From the NCBI GenBank assembly GCA_025351125.1, contig JANXWN010000216.1:1-5905 (forward strand): 5,905 bases of DNA. Reading direction: 5' to 3'. This DNA is from Caulobacteraceae bacterium. GTDB taxonomy: Bacteria; Pseudomonadota; Alphaproteobacteria; Caulobacterales; Caulobacteraceae. Positions 1-5,905 of the stretch are shown one piece after another (within the stretch, counting starts at the first letter, position 1; every line of letters begins with the position of its first letter). The notes beneath the pieces were generated by a model. The model made no database searches and was not told the origin of the DNA. It saw nothing but the letters and a program-made list of their open reading frames with translations. Both the position numbers and the translations under genes were made by a program.

Positions 1-1
1 G

Positions 2-1225
2 CGGCTGACGACGTTCGCGCACGACGGGCAGACGGCGGCGCCGTTCCGCTCGGCTTTGAGCTTTCACGCCGATCCCGACGATGCCAAGCGCCGGGTCGCG
101 CAAGCCGGCCCGTGGGCGATCGACGCCTATCTGGAGGAGCCGCTGGAAACGCGCTTCATCCAATCGTTCAAGTCGCACGCCGCCAGCGCTTTATTCACCG
201 ACACCCGCATCTTGGGCCGGCGTTACGCCTTCGAGGACCTGCTCTCCACCTTCCTGTTGCGCCTGCGCGACCGCGCCGGAGCGGACGGCGCGTGGTCGGC
301 CCCGACGGTGATTTTGGGCCGGCCGGTGACCTTCGCCGGGTCCGCTCCCGACGGCGCGCTGGCGATGCGGCGCTATCGCGCGGCGTTCGAGCGGCTCGGG
401 TTCGACGACATCCGCTTTGCCTTCGAGCCGGTCGCCGCCGCCTTCTTCTTCGCCCGCAAATTGACAGGCGAGGCGACCGTGCTGGTGGGCGATTTCGGCG
501 GGGGCACCAGCGATTTTTCCGTCGTACGGTTTACGCCCGGCGCTAGCGGCGTCACCGCGCAGGCTCTGGCCAACGCCGGCGTCGGCGTGGCGGGCGACGC
601 CTTCGACTATCGTCTGATCGACAATCTGGTGTCGCCGCATCTGGGCAAGGGCGCGAGCTACAAGGCGTGGGACAATATTCTGCCGATCCCCAACCGCTAT
701 TATTCCGCCTTCGCGCGCTGGGAGCAGTTGGCGCTGTTGCGGGCGTCGCGCGACATGCGCGATATTCGCGGCCTCGTCCGCACTTGCCTGCAGCCGGACA
801 AAATCGAACGGTTCGTCGAAATGCTCGACGGCAATCACGGTTATCGGCTGTATCAGGCGATCTCGACCCTGAAGGAAGCGCTGTCGGCGTTGGAGAACGC
901 GGTGTTTCGCTTCGAGGCCGGGTCGATCGTGATCGAAAAGCCGGTGACGCGGGCGACCTTCGACGGCTGGATCGCGCCCGAACTAGCCGCCATGTCCGGC
1001 GGCATCGATCAGGTTTTGTTCCGCGCGAACCTCGCCGCCGGGGCGATCGACAAGGTGTTCCTGACCGGCGGATCGTCGTTCGTGCCGGCGGTGCGGCGCC
1101 TGTTCGCCGCCCGCTTCGGCGCGGAAAAGATCGAAGGCGGCGGCGAACTGGTCTCCATCGCCTCGGGCCTAGCCTATATGGGCGCGACCGCCGATCTGGA
1201 CCACTGGACCCTGCGCGCGGACTGA
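2..1225 (+). CDS. Hsp70-family protein, YegD-like (5' end outside window)
   Basis: This is the C-terminal 407 residues of an actin-fold ATPase of the Hsp70 superfamily. The frame is open to the left edge; the TTG at base 56 is an internal leucine codon, not the start, because the family resemblance (LTTFAHDGQ) continues upstream of it. Visible family marks are ILGRPVTFAG around bases 311-340, FEPVAAAFFF around 422-451, the phosphate-2 loop VGDFGGGTSDFS around 485-520, and the adenosine-binding LTGGSSFVPAVRRLF around 1060-1104. The protein ends soon after the ATPase fold, so it lacks the peptide-binding domain and lid of DnaK, as E. coli YegD does (about 450 residues). I estimate that only some 30-50 N-terminal residues, including the phosphate-1 loop, are missing. 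The expected activity is ATP binding or hydrolysis in the cytoplasm; the client or role is unknown. The next gene begins 66 bases downstream. Confidence 0.88.
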   Translation, partial: RLTTFAHDGQTAAPFRSALSFHADPDDAKRRVAQAGPWAIDAYLEEPLETRFIQSFKSHAASALFTDTRILGRRYAFEDLLSTFLLRLRDRAGADGAWSAPTVILGRPVTFAGSAPDGALAMRRYRAAFERLGFDDIRFAFEPVAAAFFFARKLTGEATVLVGDFGGGTSDFSVVRFTPGASGVTAQALANAGVGVAGDAFDYRLIDNLVSPHLGKGASYKAWDNILPIPNRYYSAFARWEQLALLRASRDMRDIRGLVRTCLQPDKIERFVEMLDGNHGYRLYQAISTLKEALSALENAVFRFEAGSIVIEKPVTRATFDGWIAPELAAMSGGIDQVLFRANLAAGAIDKVFLTGGSSFVPAVRRLFAARFGAEKIEGGGELVSIASGLAYMGATADLDHWTLRAD

Positions 1226-1240
1226 GCCCTCCGCCGGCAT

Positions 1241-1254
1241 CCCCATTTGGGGGG
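1241..1254. promoter_or_regulatory. Palindromic candidate operator, upstream copy
   Basis: CCCCATTTGGGG is a near-perfect 12-bp inverted repeat (outer five bases CCCCA/TGGGG), followed by two more G. It sits in the 66-base gap between the Hsp70-like gene and the regulator gene. Its first 13 bases are the reverse complement of a 13-base element at 3160-3172, after the regulator gene. TTGACC, which could be a -35 hexamer, begins at 1255, two bases after the 12-bp core. A tight G/C-armed palindrome beside a promoter-like hexamer is typical of a dimeric repressor or activator site. As RNA it would form only a very small hairpin with no following T-run, so a terminator is less likely. Function is inferred. 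Confidence 0.45.
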
Positions 1255-1284
1255 TTGACCGTGCGGTCGTCGAATCCCTTGATG
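1255..1284 (+). promoter_or_regulatory. Possible promoter of the LuxR/hydrolase gene
   Basis: TTGACC (1255-1260) is a fair -35 match. At the standard 17-base spacing the -10 position falls on CTTGAT (1278-1283), which is a poor -10. If real, transcription would begin almost at the ATG at 1292, giving a leaderless or near-leaderless message; this would fit the lack of a clear ribosome binding site there. The adjoining palindrome would overlap the RNA polymerase site. Confidence is low because the -10 is weak. Confidence 0.25.
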
Positions 1285-1291
1285 AGCGGCC

Positions 1292-3121
1292 ATGACCGCC
1301 GGTCCCGCCCAGAGTTTCCTGACCTCGTTTCGTGAGGCCGCGACGCGCGGCGAAGCGCTGGAGGTCTTGGCCGACGACGTGGGCGGGTTCGTCGCCGCGC
1401 TTGGCGAGGCGCCGGACGATCTGGCGGCGGCGATGGCTGGGGCCGCCGATGCCGCCGGCCGGCCGGCCGACGTCACCGCCGCGATGTTCGCCTCGGCGGC
1501 TTGCACGGCGGATGGACGGATCGTGGCCGCCGACGCCGCCTTTGCCGCCTGGGACATTGCCGAGCGATCGCTCGCCGACGCCGTGGCCCTGGCCGGACCG
1601 GGCGAGCCGCGCCTGTCGGCCATCGCCGACGACGTCAGCGGCCGACCCGTGGCTTTGGCCGTGGCTTGGCCGCACCGGGCGCGAGCTTGGCCGTTGGGCG
1701 AGGCGGTGCGCGCGGCGTTGGAGAGCGGGACGGCCGCCTACGCGGTTTTGGGGGTGCACGGCGTCGACGGCGGGGCGTGGTCGCAGGTATTCGCCGCCTG
1801 GGGGTTCAGCGCTTCGGAAGGCCGGGTGGCGGCGGCTCTGGTACGGACCGGCGATCTGCGCCGCGCTGCGGTCGCTGCGGGGGTCGCCTACGAGACGGCG
1901 CGCGGCTGCGTCGCTGACGCCATGACCAAGACCGGCGCCCGCCGCCAACCGGAGCTGGTGCGGCAACTGACCTTGTTGGCGTTTAGCGATTTGCCGTCGG
2001 ACGACGCGACCTGGCGAACATTCGCGGATGTTTACGGCTTGACGGCCCGCCAGGCTCGCGTGGCACAATTGATCGCTCTGGGCGCCACCCGCGCGGCGGC
2101 GGCCAACGCGTTGGGGATTTCGGACCAGAGCGCCAAGGCCGATCTGAAGATCATCTACGAGCGGTGCGATATCGACGGCGGCGCGGCTCTGGGCCGGATC
2201 GTCGCCGAGCTCGACGCCCTGACGCAGCTGGCGTCGGCGACCGACATCACGATCCGCGTGCCAGGCGCCGCGCCCGAACCGCTGCGCTTCATCCGCCGGC
2301 GCCGAGCGCCGGGCCGTATCGCCATCGCCGATCACGGGCCGGCGGAGGGCGCGCCGGTTATTGTACTGCATACCCCGCTCAGCGGACGGCATCTGCCGCG
2401 GGTGCTGGTCGCGGCGCTGCAAGCCAAGGCCATGCGGCCGATATCCGTCGAGCGCCCGGGTTTTGGACTGACCTCGTCGATGCCGGGCGACGTCGTCGAG
2501 GACGCTAACGCCGATCTGATCGACGTGCTGGACGCCCTCGAAATCGACCGTGTCGGCTTGCTCGGGCGCAGTATTCCGATGGCGCTGCGCTTCGCCGCCG
2601 CGCATCCTGGACGGTTCACCCGCGGTATTCTGCTGTCGTCGGGCGTGCCGCCGGGCCGACGCAGTCAAGACGGTTTGATCGGCGCGGCGGCCAGCATGGC
2701 GCTCGACCACCCCCGTCTGATCCAAAGCTTTGCCGCCATGCTTGCACGCCTTTCAAGCGAGACGGCGACGATAAAACTGGTGGAACGGGTGATCGGCGGC
2801 TGTCCGTCCGACGTCGCCGCCTTCGCCGACCCGCTAAATCGACGCGATTTTATCCGCGGCGCGCGGCAAGCCTCGGTCGGCGATGGCTTCGCGCGGGAGG
2901 TCGTGTTGCATTCCGACGGGGGCGAGGCGCCGACCGCCGCGCGCGGCCTCGACTGGACGGTGCTGGTCGGCGGCTTGGACGGCATGGCGGAAGGCGTCAA
3001 GGGCGCCGACGGCTGGCGCCACGCCTTGCCCCGCGCGCGGATCACGGTGATCCCGGGGGCCGGGCGGTTCTTGTTCATGAGTCACGCCGCGGATGTGGCC
3101 GAAGCCTTCTTCGCGGGGTAA
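1292..3121 (+). CDS. Tandem LuxR-type HTH regulator fused to alpha/beta-hydrolase domain
   Basis: This 609-residue protein is probably a cytoplasmic transcription regulator with a ligand-binding or enzymatic C-terminal domain. Residues ~60-165 look PAS-like (DGRIVAADAAFAAW near 74-87 resembles the start of a PAS fold). Residues ~171-228 form a LuxR/GerE-type HTH (FSASEGRVAAALV, then the typical tail KTGARRQPELVRQL). Residues ~249-310 form a second, more divergent HTH of the same type (LTARQARVAQLIALG, ALGISDQSAKADLKIIY). Residues ~341-609 resemble an alpha/beta hydrolase: VIVLHTP (356-362), the ERPGFGLTSS turn (387-396), a nucleophile elbow GRSIP with Ser427, and an acid-loop candidate GGLDGM with Asp563. 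Where family members usually have GAGH, this one has GAGR (Arg592); His598 lies six residues later. The ATG at 1292 has no clear Shine-Dalgarno. Candidate operators lie on both sides of the gene. The domain calls are firm for HTH1 and the hydrolase fold, fair for HTH2 and weak for PAS. The regulated process is unknown. Confidence 0.85.
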   Translation: MTAGPAQSFLTSFREAATRGEALEVLADDVGGFVAALGEAPDDLAAAMAGAADAAGRPADVTAAMFASAACTADGRIVAADAAFAAWDIAERSLADAVALAGPGEPRLSAIADDVSGRPVALAVAWPHRARAWPLGEAVRAALESGTAAYAVLGVHGVDGGAWSQVFAAWGFSASEGRVAAALVRTGDLRRAAVAAGVAYETARGCVADAMTKTGARRQPELVRQLTLLAFSDLPSDDATWRTFADVYGLTARQARVAQLIALGATRAAAANALGISDQSAKADLKIIYERCDIDGGAALGRIVAELDALTQLASATDITIRVPGAAPEPLRFIRRRRAPGRIAIADHGPAEGAPVIVLHTPLSGRHLPRVLVAALQAKAMRPISVERPGFGLTSSMPGDVVEDANADLIDVLDALEIDRVGLLGRSIPMALRFAAAHPGRFTRGILLSSGVPPGRRSQDGLIGAAASMALDHPRLIQSFAAMLARLSSETATIKLVERVIGGCPSDVAAFADPLNRRDFIRGARQASVGDGFAREVVLHSDGGEAPTAARGLDWTVLVGGLDGMAEGVKGADGWRHALPRARITVIPGAGRFLFMSHAADVAEAFFAG

Positions 3122-3159
3122 CCATTGTCGTCGGCTGGGCCGATGATTTCGCTCAAGGA

Positions 3160-3172
3160 CCCCCAAATGGGG
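3160..3172. promoter_or_regulatory. Palindromic candidate operator, downstream copy
   Basis: CCCCCAAATGGGG contains the 12-bp near-palindrome CCCCAAATGGGG (3161-3172). As a 13-mer it is the exact reverse complement of 1241-1253. It lies 38 bases after the regulator's stop codon, in the 144-base gap before the small membrane-protein gene. TTGAGT (3174-3179) follows after one base, and CTTGAT lies at 3194-3199, mirroring the arrangement at the upstream copy. Short outer arms CTCAA (3152-3156) and TTGAG (3174-3178) could extend it as an asymmetric hairpin, but no T-run follows, so I favour an operator over a terminator. Confidence 0.45.
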
Positions 3173-3173
3173 T

Positions 3174-3200
3174 TTGAGTCGCACGTAAGACTGCTTGATA
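3174..3200 (+). promoter_or_regulatory. Possible promoter of the small membrane-protein gene
   Basis: TTGAGT (3174-3179) and TTGATA (3195-3200) are separated by 15 bases; using TTTGAG one base earlier gives 16. The -10-like TTGATA is reasonable (four of six against TATAAT) but the spacing is short. The position directly after the palindrome suggests a regulated promoter. It would leave a leader of roughly 60 bases before the ATG at 3266. Inferred from sequence likeness only. Confidence 0.25.
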
Positions 3201-3253
3201 GCGCCGCTTTGCCGTTCGCCCAGGCGGGCTCGACGCCGCTGGAACAATCAACG

Positions 3254-3259
3254 AAGGAG
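3254..3259 (+). promoter_or_regulatory. Ribosome binding site that fixes the small gene's start
   Basis: AAGGAG ends six bases before the ATG at 3266, an ideal Shine-Dalgarno match and spacing and the best one in this window. It decides the start of the 55-residue protein against an in-frame TTG at 3125, which would add 47 non-hydrophobic residues and run the coding frame through the palindrome. Confidence 0.8.
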
Positions 3260-3265
3260 CGAACA

Positions 3266-3433
3266 ATGCAAGGCCGAGCGCTGATCTTAGCTTTGGTTTT
3301 CGGCCCACCTGTTCTGTTCCATGTCGCTGGCTTGTTGGTCGTCGGACGCCGACCGGTGACCGGCTTAACGATGCTGGGGGTTGGGACCAGTTGGATGATG
3401 GCGGCGGCCTTGTTCGGCATCGCGCGCCAATAG
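3266..3433 (+). CDS. Small two-helix membrane protein, function unknown
   Basis: This 55-residue protein has two strongly hydrophobic stretches, residues ~5-26 ([20 protein letters not shown]) and ~31-52, joined by a short positive turn, GRRP (27-30). That predicts a helical hairpin in the inner membrane, with the RR turn probably on the cytoplasmic side. The first helix carries a PP pair and a histidine (His19); the second is rich in glycine and methionine. I do not recognise a family. The case for a real gene is the strong AAGGAG site, the consistent membrane pattern and a stop that fits neatly 43 bases before aroC. It may share a promoter region with the second palindrome, which would make it a candidate target of the upstream regulator. 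It is too small for an enzyme; a regulatory or accessory membrane peptide is possible but unproven. Confidence 0.68.
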   Translation: MQGRALILALVFGPPVLFHVAGLLVVGRRPVTGLTMLGVGTSWMMAAALFGIARQ

Positions 3434-3440
3434 GCGGGTC

Positions 3441-3469
3441 TTCGACGTTTGGCGCAAATCAGCTAGAAC
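3441..3469 (+). promoter_or_regulatory. Candidate aroC promoter, leaderless type
   Basis: TTCGAC (3441-3446) and TAGAAC (3464-3469, preceded by C) are separated by exactly 17 bases, a fair match to alphaproteobacterial housekeeping promoters (CTTGAC, 17 bases, CTATAT-like). The -10 ends seven bases before the aroC ATG at 3477, so transcription would start at or next to the start codon. No Shine-Dalgarno lies in front of that ATG, which agrees with a leaderless message. Confidence 0.45.
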
Positions 3470-3476
3470 AGCCGCC

Positions 3477-4568
3477 ATGTCGCACAATACCTTCGGTCAT
3501 CTGTTCCGTGTCACCACCTGGGGCGAAAGCCACGGCCCGGCTTTGGGCTGTGTGGTGGACGGTTGCCCGCCGGGATTGTCGCTGACTCCTGCGGATATTC
3601 AGGTTTGGCTCGATCATCGTCGTCCGGGACGGGGAAAATTTGTCACCCAGCGCCAGGAAGCCGATGCGGTGCGGATCCTGTCCGGTGTGTTCGAGGATGA
3701 ACATACCAACGGGCCGGTCACGACCGGCACGCCGATTTCGCTGATCATCGATAACACCGACCAACGCTCGCGCGACTATTCGGAGATCGCGACGGCGTTT
3801 CGGCCCGGTCACGCGGACTATACGTATTTTGCTAAATACGGGGTGCGCGACTACCGTGGCGGCGGTCGCCAATCGGCGCGCGAGACCGCCGCCCGTGTCG
3901 CGGCCGGCGCGGTGGCGCGCAAGGTGTTAGGCCCCGGAGTTGTTGTGCGCGGCGCTCTGACGCAAATTGGCCCGCATCGCGTGGACCGCAACCGCTGGGA
4001 TTGGGATCAGACGCTGCGGAACCCGTTCTGGTGCCCCGACGCCGACATCGCGGCGGTGTGGGAAGAGCATTTGGAGACTATCCGCAAGGCCGGCTCGTCG
4101 ACCGGCGCGGTGGTGGAGGTCGAGGCAACCGGCGTGCCCGCCGGTTGGGGCGCGCCGTTGTACGGCAAGCTGGATGCGGAACTAGCCGCCGCCTTGATGT
4201 CGATCAACGCCGCCAAGGGGGTGGAGATCGGCGCGGGCTTCGAAGCCGCCGCGCTATCGGGTGAAGACAATGCCGATGAAATGCGCGCCGGCGCGGACGG
4301 GCCCACCTTCCTTTCCAATCACGCCGGCGGGGTGCTTGGCGGAATATCCACCGGCCAAAGCGTCGTCGCCCGGGTCGCCTTCAAGCCCACGTCGTCGATC
4401 CTCAGCTTACGAAGGTCGATTAACGAAGCCGGCGACAATATCGACTTGCGCACCAAGGGTCGCCACGATCCCTGTGTCGGTATTCGCGCCGTGCCGGTTG
4501 TCGAAGCGATGACGGCTTGCGTCTTGGCGGACGCGTTTTTGCGCCATCGCGGGCAAATGGGGCGCTGA
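3477..4568 (+). CDS. aroC: Chorismate synthase
   Basis: AroC catalyses the last step of the shikimate pathway: it removes phosphate from 5-enolpyruvylshikimate-3-phosphate to give chorismate, using reduced FMN, in the cytoplasm. The 363-residue product has the usual length (E. coli AroC is 361) and is collinear with that family from end to end. Visible signatures are [20 protein letters not shown] (13-32, conserved His19), [14 protein letters not shown] (109-122, conserved His112), [20 protein letters not shown] (126-145), [14 protein letters not shown] (281-294), and [18 protein letters not shown] (327-344). Nothing required appears to be missing. The ATG at 3477 matches the normal family N-terminus ([19 protein letters not shown]). 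It has no clear ribosome binding site but a well-placed promoter candidate just upstream. The YdbH-like gene follows after 159 bases. Confidence 0.98.
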   Translation: MSHNTFGHLFRVTTWGESHGPALGCVVDGCPPGLSLTPADIQVWLDHRRPGRGKFVTQRQEADAVRILSGVFEDEHTNGPVTTGTPISLIIDNTDQRSRDYSEIATAFRPGHADYTYFAKYGVRDYRGGGRQSARETAARVAAGAVARKVLGPGVVVRGALTQIGPHRVDRNRWDWDQTLRNPFWCPDADIAAVWEEHLETIRKAGSSTGAVVEVEATGVPAGWGAPLYGKLDAELAAALMSINAAKGVEIGAGFEAAALSGEDNADEMRAGADGPTFLSNHAGGVLGGISTGQSVVARVAFKPTSSILSLRRSINEAGDNIDLRTKGRHDPCVGIRAVPVVEAMTACVLADAFLRHRGQMGR

Positions 4569-4727
4569 ACCGGTAGCCGACTTATGTCGTGGGCGTCGAC
4601 GCGCTTGCCGTTGCAATGCCGAGGTTCTGGCGAAGACGCCTCAACGCGGGTAAAAGCCTCTATGTCCACCCCGAAACTTCCCTGTCGCGTTTGGGATATC
4701 CGATGACCCCGCGAGATACGACCGCGC
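4569..4727. other. Intergenic gap between aroC and the ydbH-like gene
   Basis: These 159 bases hold no convincing gene. Two small inverted repeats are present, CGAC/GTCG (4578-4581 and 4586-4589) and GGCG/CGCC (4629-4632 and 4637-4640). Neither is followed by a T-run, so I do not call a terminator. I find no well-spaced promoter hexamer pair. An 11-codon frame from the ATG at 4703 runs into the next gene's start. Confidence 0.5.
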
Positions 4728-5905
4728 GTGGCTAGGCGCGGCGCACTTTTGCTCGGCGCGGCGCTGACCGTACTGCTGATTGGCGGTGGCGTGGTCTATC
4801 TGGCGCGCGCGCCGATCGCCGAGGGTTTGGCGCGGCAATGGCTAGGCGCGCACGGCGCTTCGGCGTCGAACCTTGAATTATCCGCCCTTTCTCTGAGCGG
4901 ATTTACGGCCAAGTTGCGGCTGGGGCCGTCGGACGATCCTGATCTCACCGTCGAAAACATGGTCGTCGCCTACAGTATATCCGGCCCGTGGACCGGCGCT
5001 GGTTTCAACGTCCGCACCCGGTCGGTTCGTTTAGTTCGCCCGCACCTCAAGGCGCGATGGATTAATGGCAAACTAACCTTCGGCGCCGTGGACGGTCTGA
5101 TCAAGGTGATCGAACAACTGCCGCCATCCAAAGACCCCTTGCCCGACGTCATAATTGAGGATGGGCGCGCTCGCTTACTGACATCGGGAGGCGTCGTGCA
5201 GCTGCGTGGCGCGGGAAGTTTGCGCTCCGGGGCCCTGACCGCCTTGCAAGGCCAGGTCGACCCGTTCCACCTGCGAATAGGGCGGACCGAGATTGACGGC
5301 GTCGGTGGAGCCGTCAGTGTCGAGAGTTATGGCGGGCGTCTCAAATCTCAGGCCGCGTTTGGCCAATGCGCTTTTGCCGCGCCTGACCGCGCGGCGGGCG
5401 CCACCCGCATACGCGTGTCCGCGGATGTGCCCTATCCGGGCGGCTTAAGATCCTGGTCCGGACCGGCGCAGATGACGGTGGAGGCGGACGGCGTCGCCGG
5501 GCGCTTGCAACAGACGATCGTCACCGACGGCGCCGCCAACGCGACGTTCGAGGGCGTTATGGACGCCGGTCCGACGCGTCAGAGCTTGAACGGTATTTTT
5601 CACGCCTCGGGCCGCATGGGGTCGGGGGCGTTTGCGGCGGCGCGCGCCCACGCGATCAGCGGCAATGTGACGTTGTCGCAACTCAACCTCGTTCGCGGCG
5701 CCTCCGGCGTCTCGGCGCGCGCCGCCGCTCAAGCAACCGTCGCGGCGGGAACGATCGATACGCTCGCGGGCAAGCTAACGGCGGTATCGAGCAGCATGGG
5801 GTCTGGGGATATTCGTCTGCAGACTCGCGGCGCCGGACTGCTGGTGACCGGCGCGATCGAGGGTACTTTGACGGGGCATGGCGCCGTGCGGGCGCCGGCC
5901 GGCCA
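4728..5905 (+). CDS. YdbH-like, AsmA-type envelope lipid-transport protein (3' end outside window)
   Basis: 392 residues are visible with no stop to the window edge; family members are commonly 800-1,100 residues, so well over half is probably missing. The product opens with MARRGALLLGAALTVLLIGG, a signal-anchor or single membrane helix (residues ~5-26), then a periplasmic region of repeated beta-strand units. The order ARAPIAEGLARQWL, a short beta stretch, VENMVVAYSISGPW, RTRSVRLVRPHLKARW, GKLTFGAVDGLI, then DVIIEDGRARLLTSGG is the arrangement I know from YdbH-family proteins. E. coli YdbH is an inner-membrane-anchored bridge that, with the lipoprotein YnbE, helps carry phospholipids to the outer membrane, overlapping with TamB and YhdP. 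GTG 4728 is the only usual start between the upstream in-frame stop (4704) and the membrane helix apart from a TTG at 4749; no good ribosome binding site precedes it. No symbol is given because the assignment rests on remembered pattern. Confidence 0.72.
   Translation, partial: MARRGALLLGAALTVLLIGGGVVYLARAPIAEGLARQWLGAHGASASNLELSALSLSGFTAKLRLGPSDDPDLTVENMVVAYSISGPWTGAGFNVRTRSVRLVRPHLKARWINGKLTFGAVDGLIKVIEQLPPSKDPLPDVIIEDGRARLLTSGGVVQLRGAGSLRSGALTALQGQVDPFHLRIGRTEIDGVGGAVSVESYGGRLKSQAAFGQCAFAAPDRAAGATRIRVSADVPYPGGLRSWSGPAQMTVEADGVAGRLQQTIVTDGAANATFEGVMDAGPTRQSLNGIFHASGRMGSGAFAAARAHAISGNVTLSQLNLVRGASGVSARAAAQATVAAGTIDTLAGKLTAVSSSMGSGDIRLQTRGAGLLVTGAIEGTLTGHGAVRAPAG

Noticed and set aside
191..838. 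215-codon open frame on the - strand
   Set aside because: It is antisense to conserved Hsp70 motifs, low-complexity and without a family pattern; a high-GC shadow.
1241..1254. Reading the palindrome as an intrinsic terminator for the Hsp70-like gene
   Set aside because: The stem is only 4-5 bp with a tiny loop, and G residues rather than a T-run follow.
1282..1335. 17-codon frame starting at ATG 1282, overlapping the regulator start
   Set aside because: It is the tail of a longer shadow frame over the Hsp70-like gene, with no ribosome binding site or pattern to support translation.
1169..2725. Long 518-codon open frame on the - strand
   Set aside because: It lies entirely opposite the Hsp70-like and LuxR/hydrolase genes, which have clear family motifs. 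Its translation is Arg/Gly/Ala-rich without recognisable motifs, a usual shadow in high-GC DNA.
3125..3265. N-terminal extension of the small membrane protein from TTG 3125
   Set aside because: It would make the palindromic element coding and add a non-hydrophobic leader; the Shine-Dalgarno at 3254-3259 points to ATG 3266.
3082..3420. 112-codon open frame on the - strand over the small membrane-protein gene
   Set aside because: It has no ribosome binding site that I can see and no hydrophobic or family pattern; the + strand frame there has a strong AAGGAG and clean membrane segments.
4553..4563. CAAATGGGGC at the end of aroC, resembling half of the palindrome
   Set aside because: Only one arm matches, it is inside coding sequence, and no symmetry or promoter-like hexamer follows.
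4729..4850. 12-base direct repeat TGGCTAGGCGCG at 4729-4740 and 4839-4850
   Set aside because: A 12-base match is expected about once by chance in a window of this size, both copies are coding in the same gene, and no wider similarity surrounds them.

Overview
The window looks like chromosomal DNA from a high-GC bacterium, most probably an alphaproteobacterium. The grounds are roughly two-thirds G+C by eye, weak or absent Shine-Dalgarno sites before several genes, a leaderless-looking aroC promoter, and a YdbH-family gene with the N-terminal arrangement I associate with alphaproteobacterial members. The genus cannot be fixed from this sequence. All five genes read on the + strand. I see no RNA gene, insertion sequence, CRISPR array or phage feature.

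Layout. (1) Bases 2-1225 are the 3' part of a YegD-type Hsp70-family ATPase gene; its 5' end lies outside the window. (2) Bases 1292-3121 encode a 609-residue regulator with an unusual build: a PAS-like N-terminal region, two LuxR-type helix-turn-helix units in tandem, and a C-terminal alpha/beta-hydrolase domain. That domain keeps a nucleophile-elbow serine but appears to have lost the usual catalytic histidine. (3) Bases 3266-3433 encode a 55-residue protein with two predicted membrane segments and a strong ribosome binding site. (4) Bases 3477-4568 are aroC, chorismate synthase, complete and canonical. (5) From base 4728 to the window end is the N-terminal part of a YdbH-like, AsmA-type protein of the cell envelope.

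The most interesting signal is a pair of near-identical 12-bp palindromes, CCCCATTTGGGG and CCCCAAATGGGG. One lies just before the regulator gene and the other between the regulator and the small membrane protein. Each is followed within 1-2 bases by a TTGA sequence that could be part of a -35 element, and 20-23 bases further on by CTTGAT. The simplest reading is that they are operators at two promoters, perhaps bound by the double-HTH regulator itself, which would then control its own gene and the small membrane protein. This is inference from sequence and position only.

aroC (aromatic amino acid pathway) and the YdbH-like gene (lipid traffic to the outer membrane) look like housekeeping genes, separated from the regulator pair by a promoter candidate directly before aroC. 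I see no functional link between the Hsp70-like gene and the rest beyond shared orientation.
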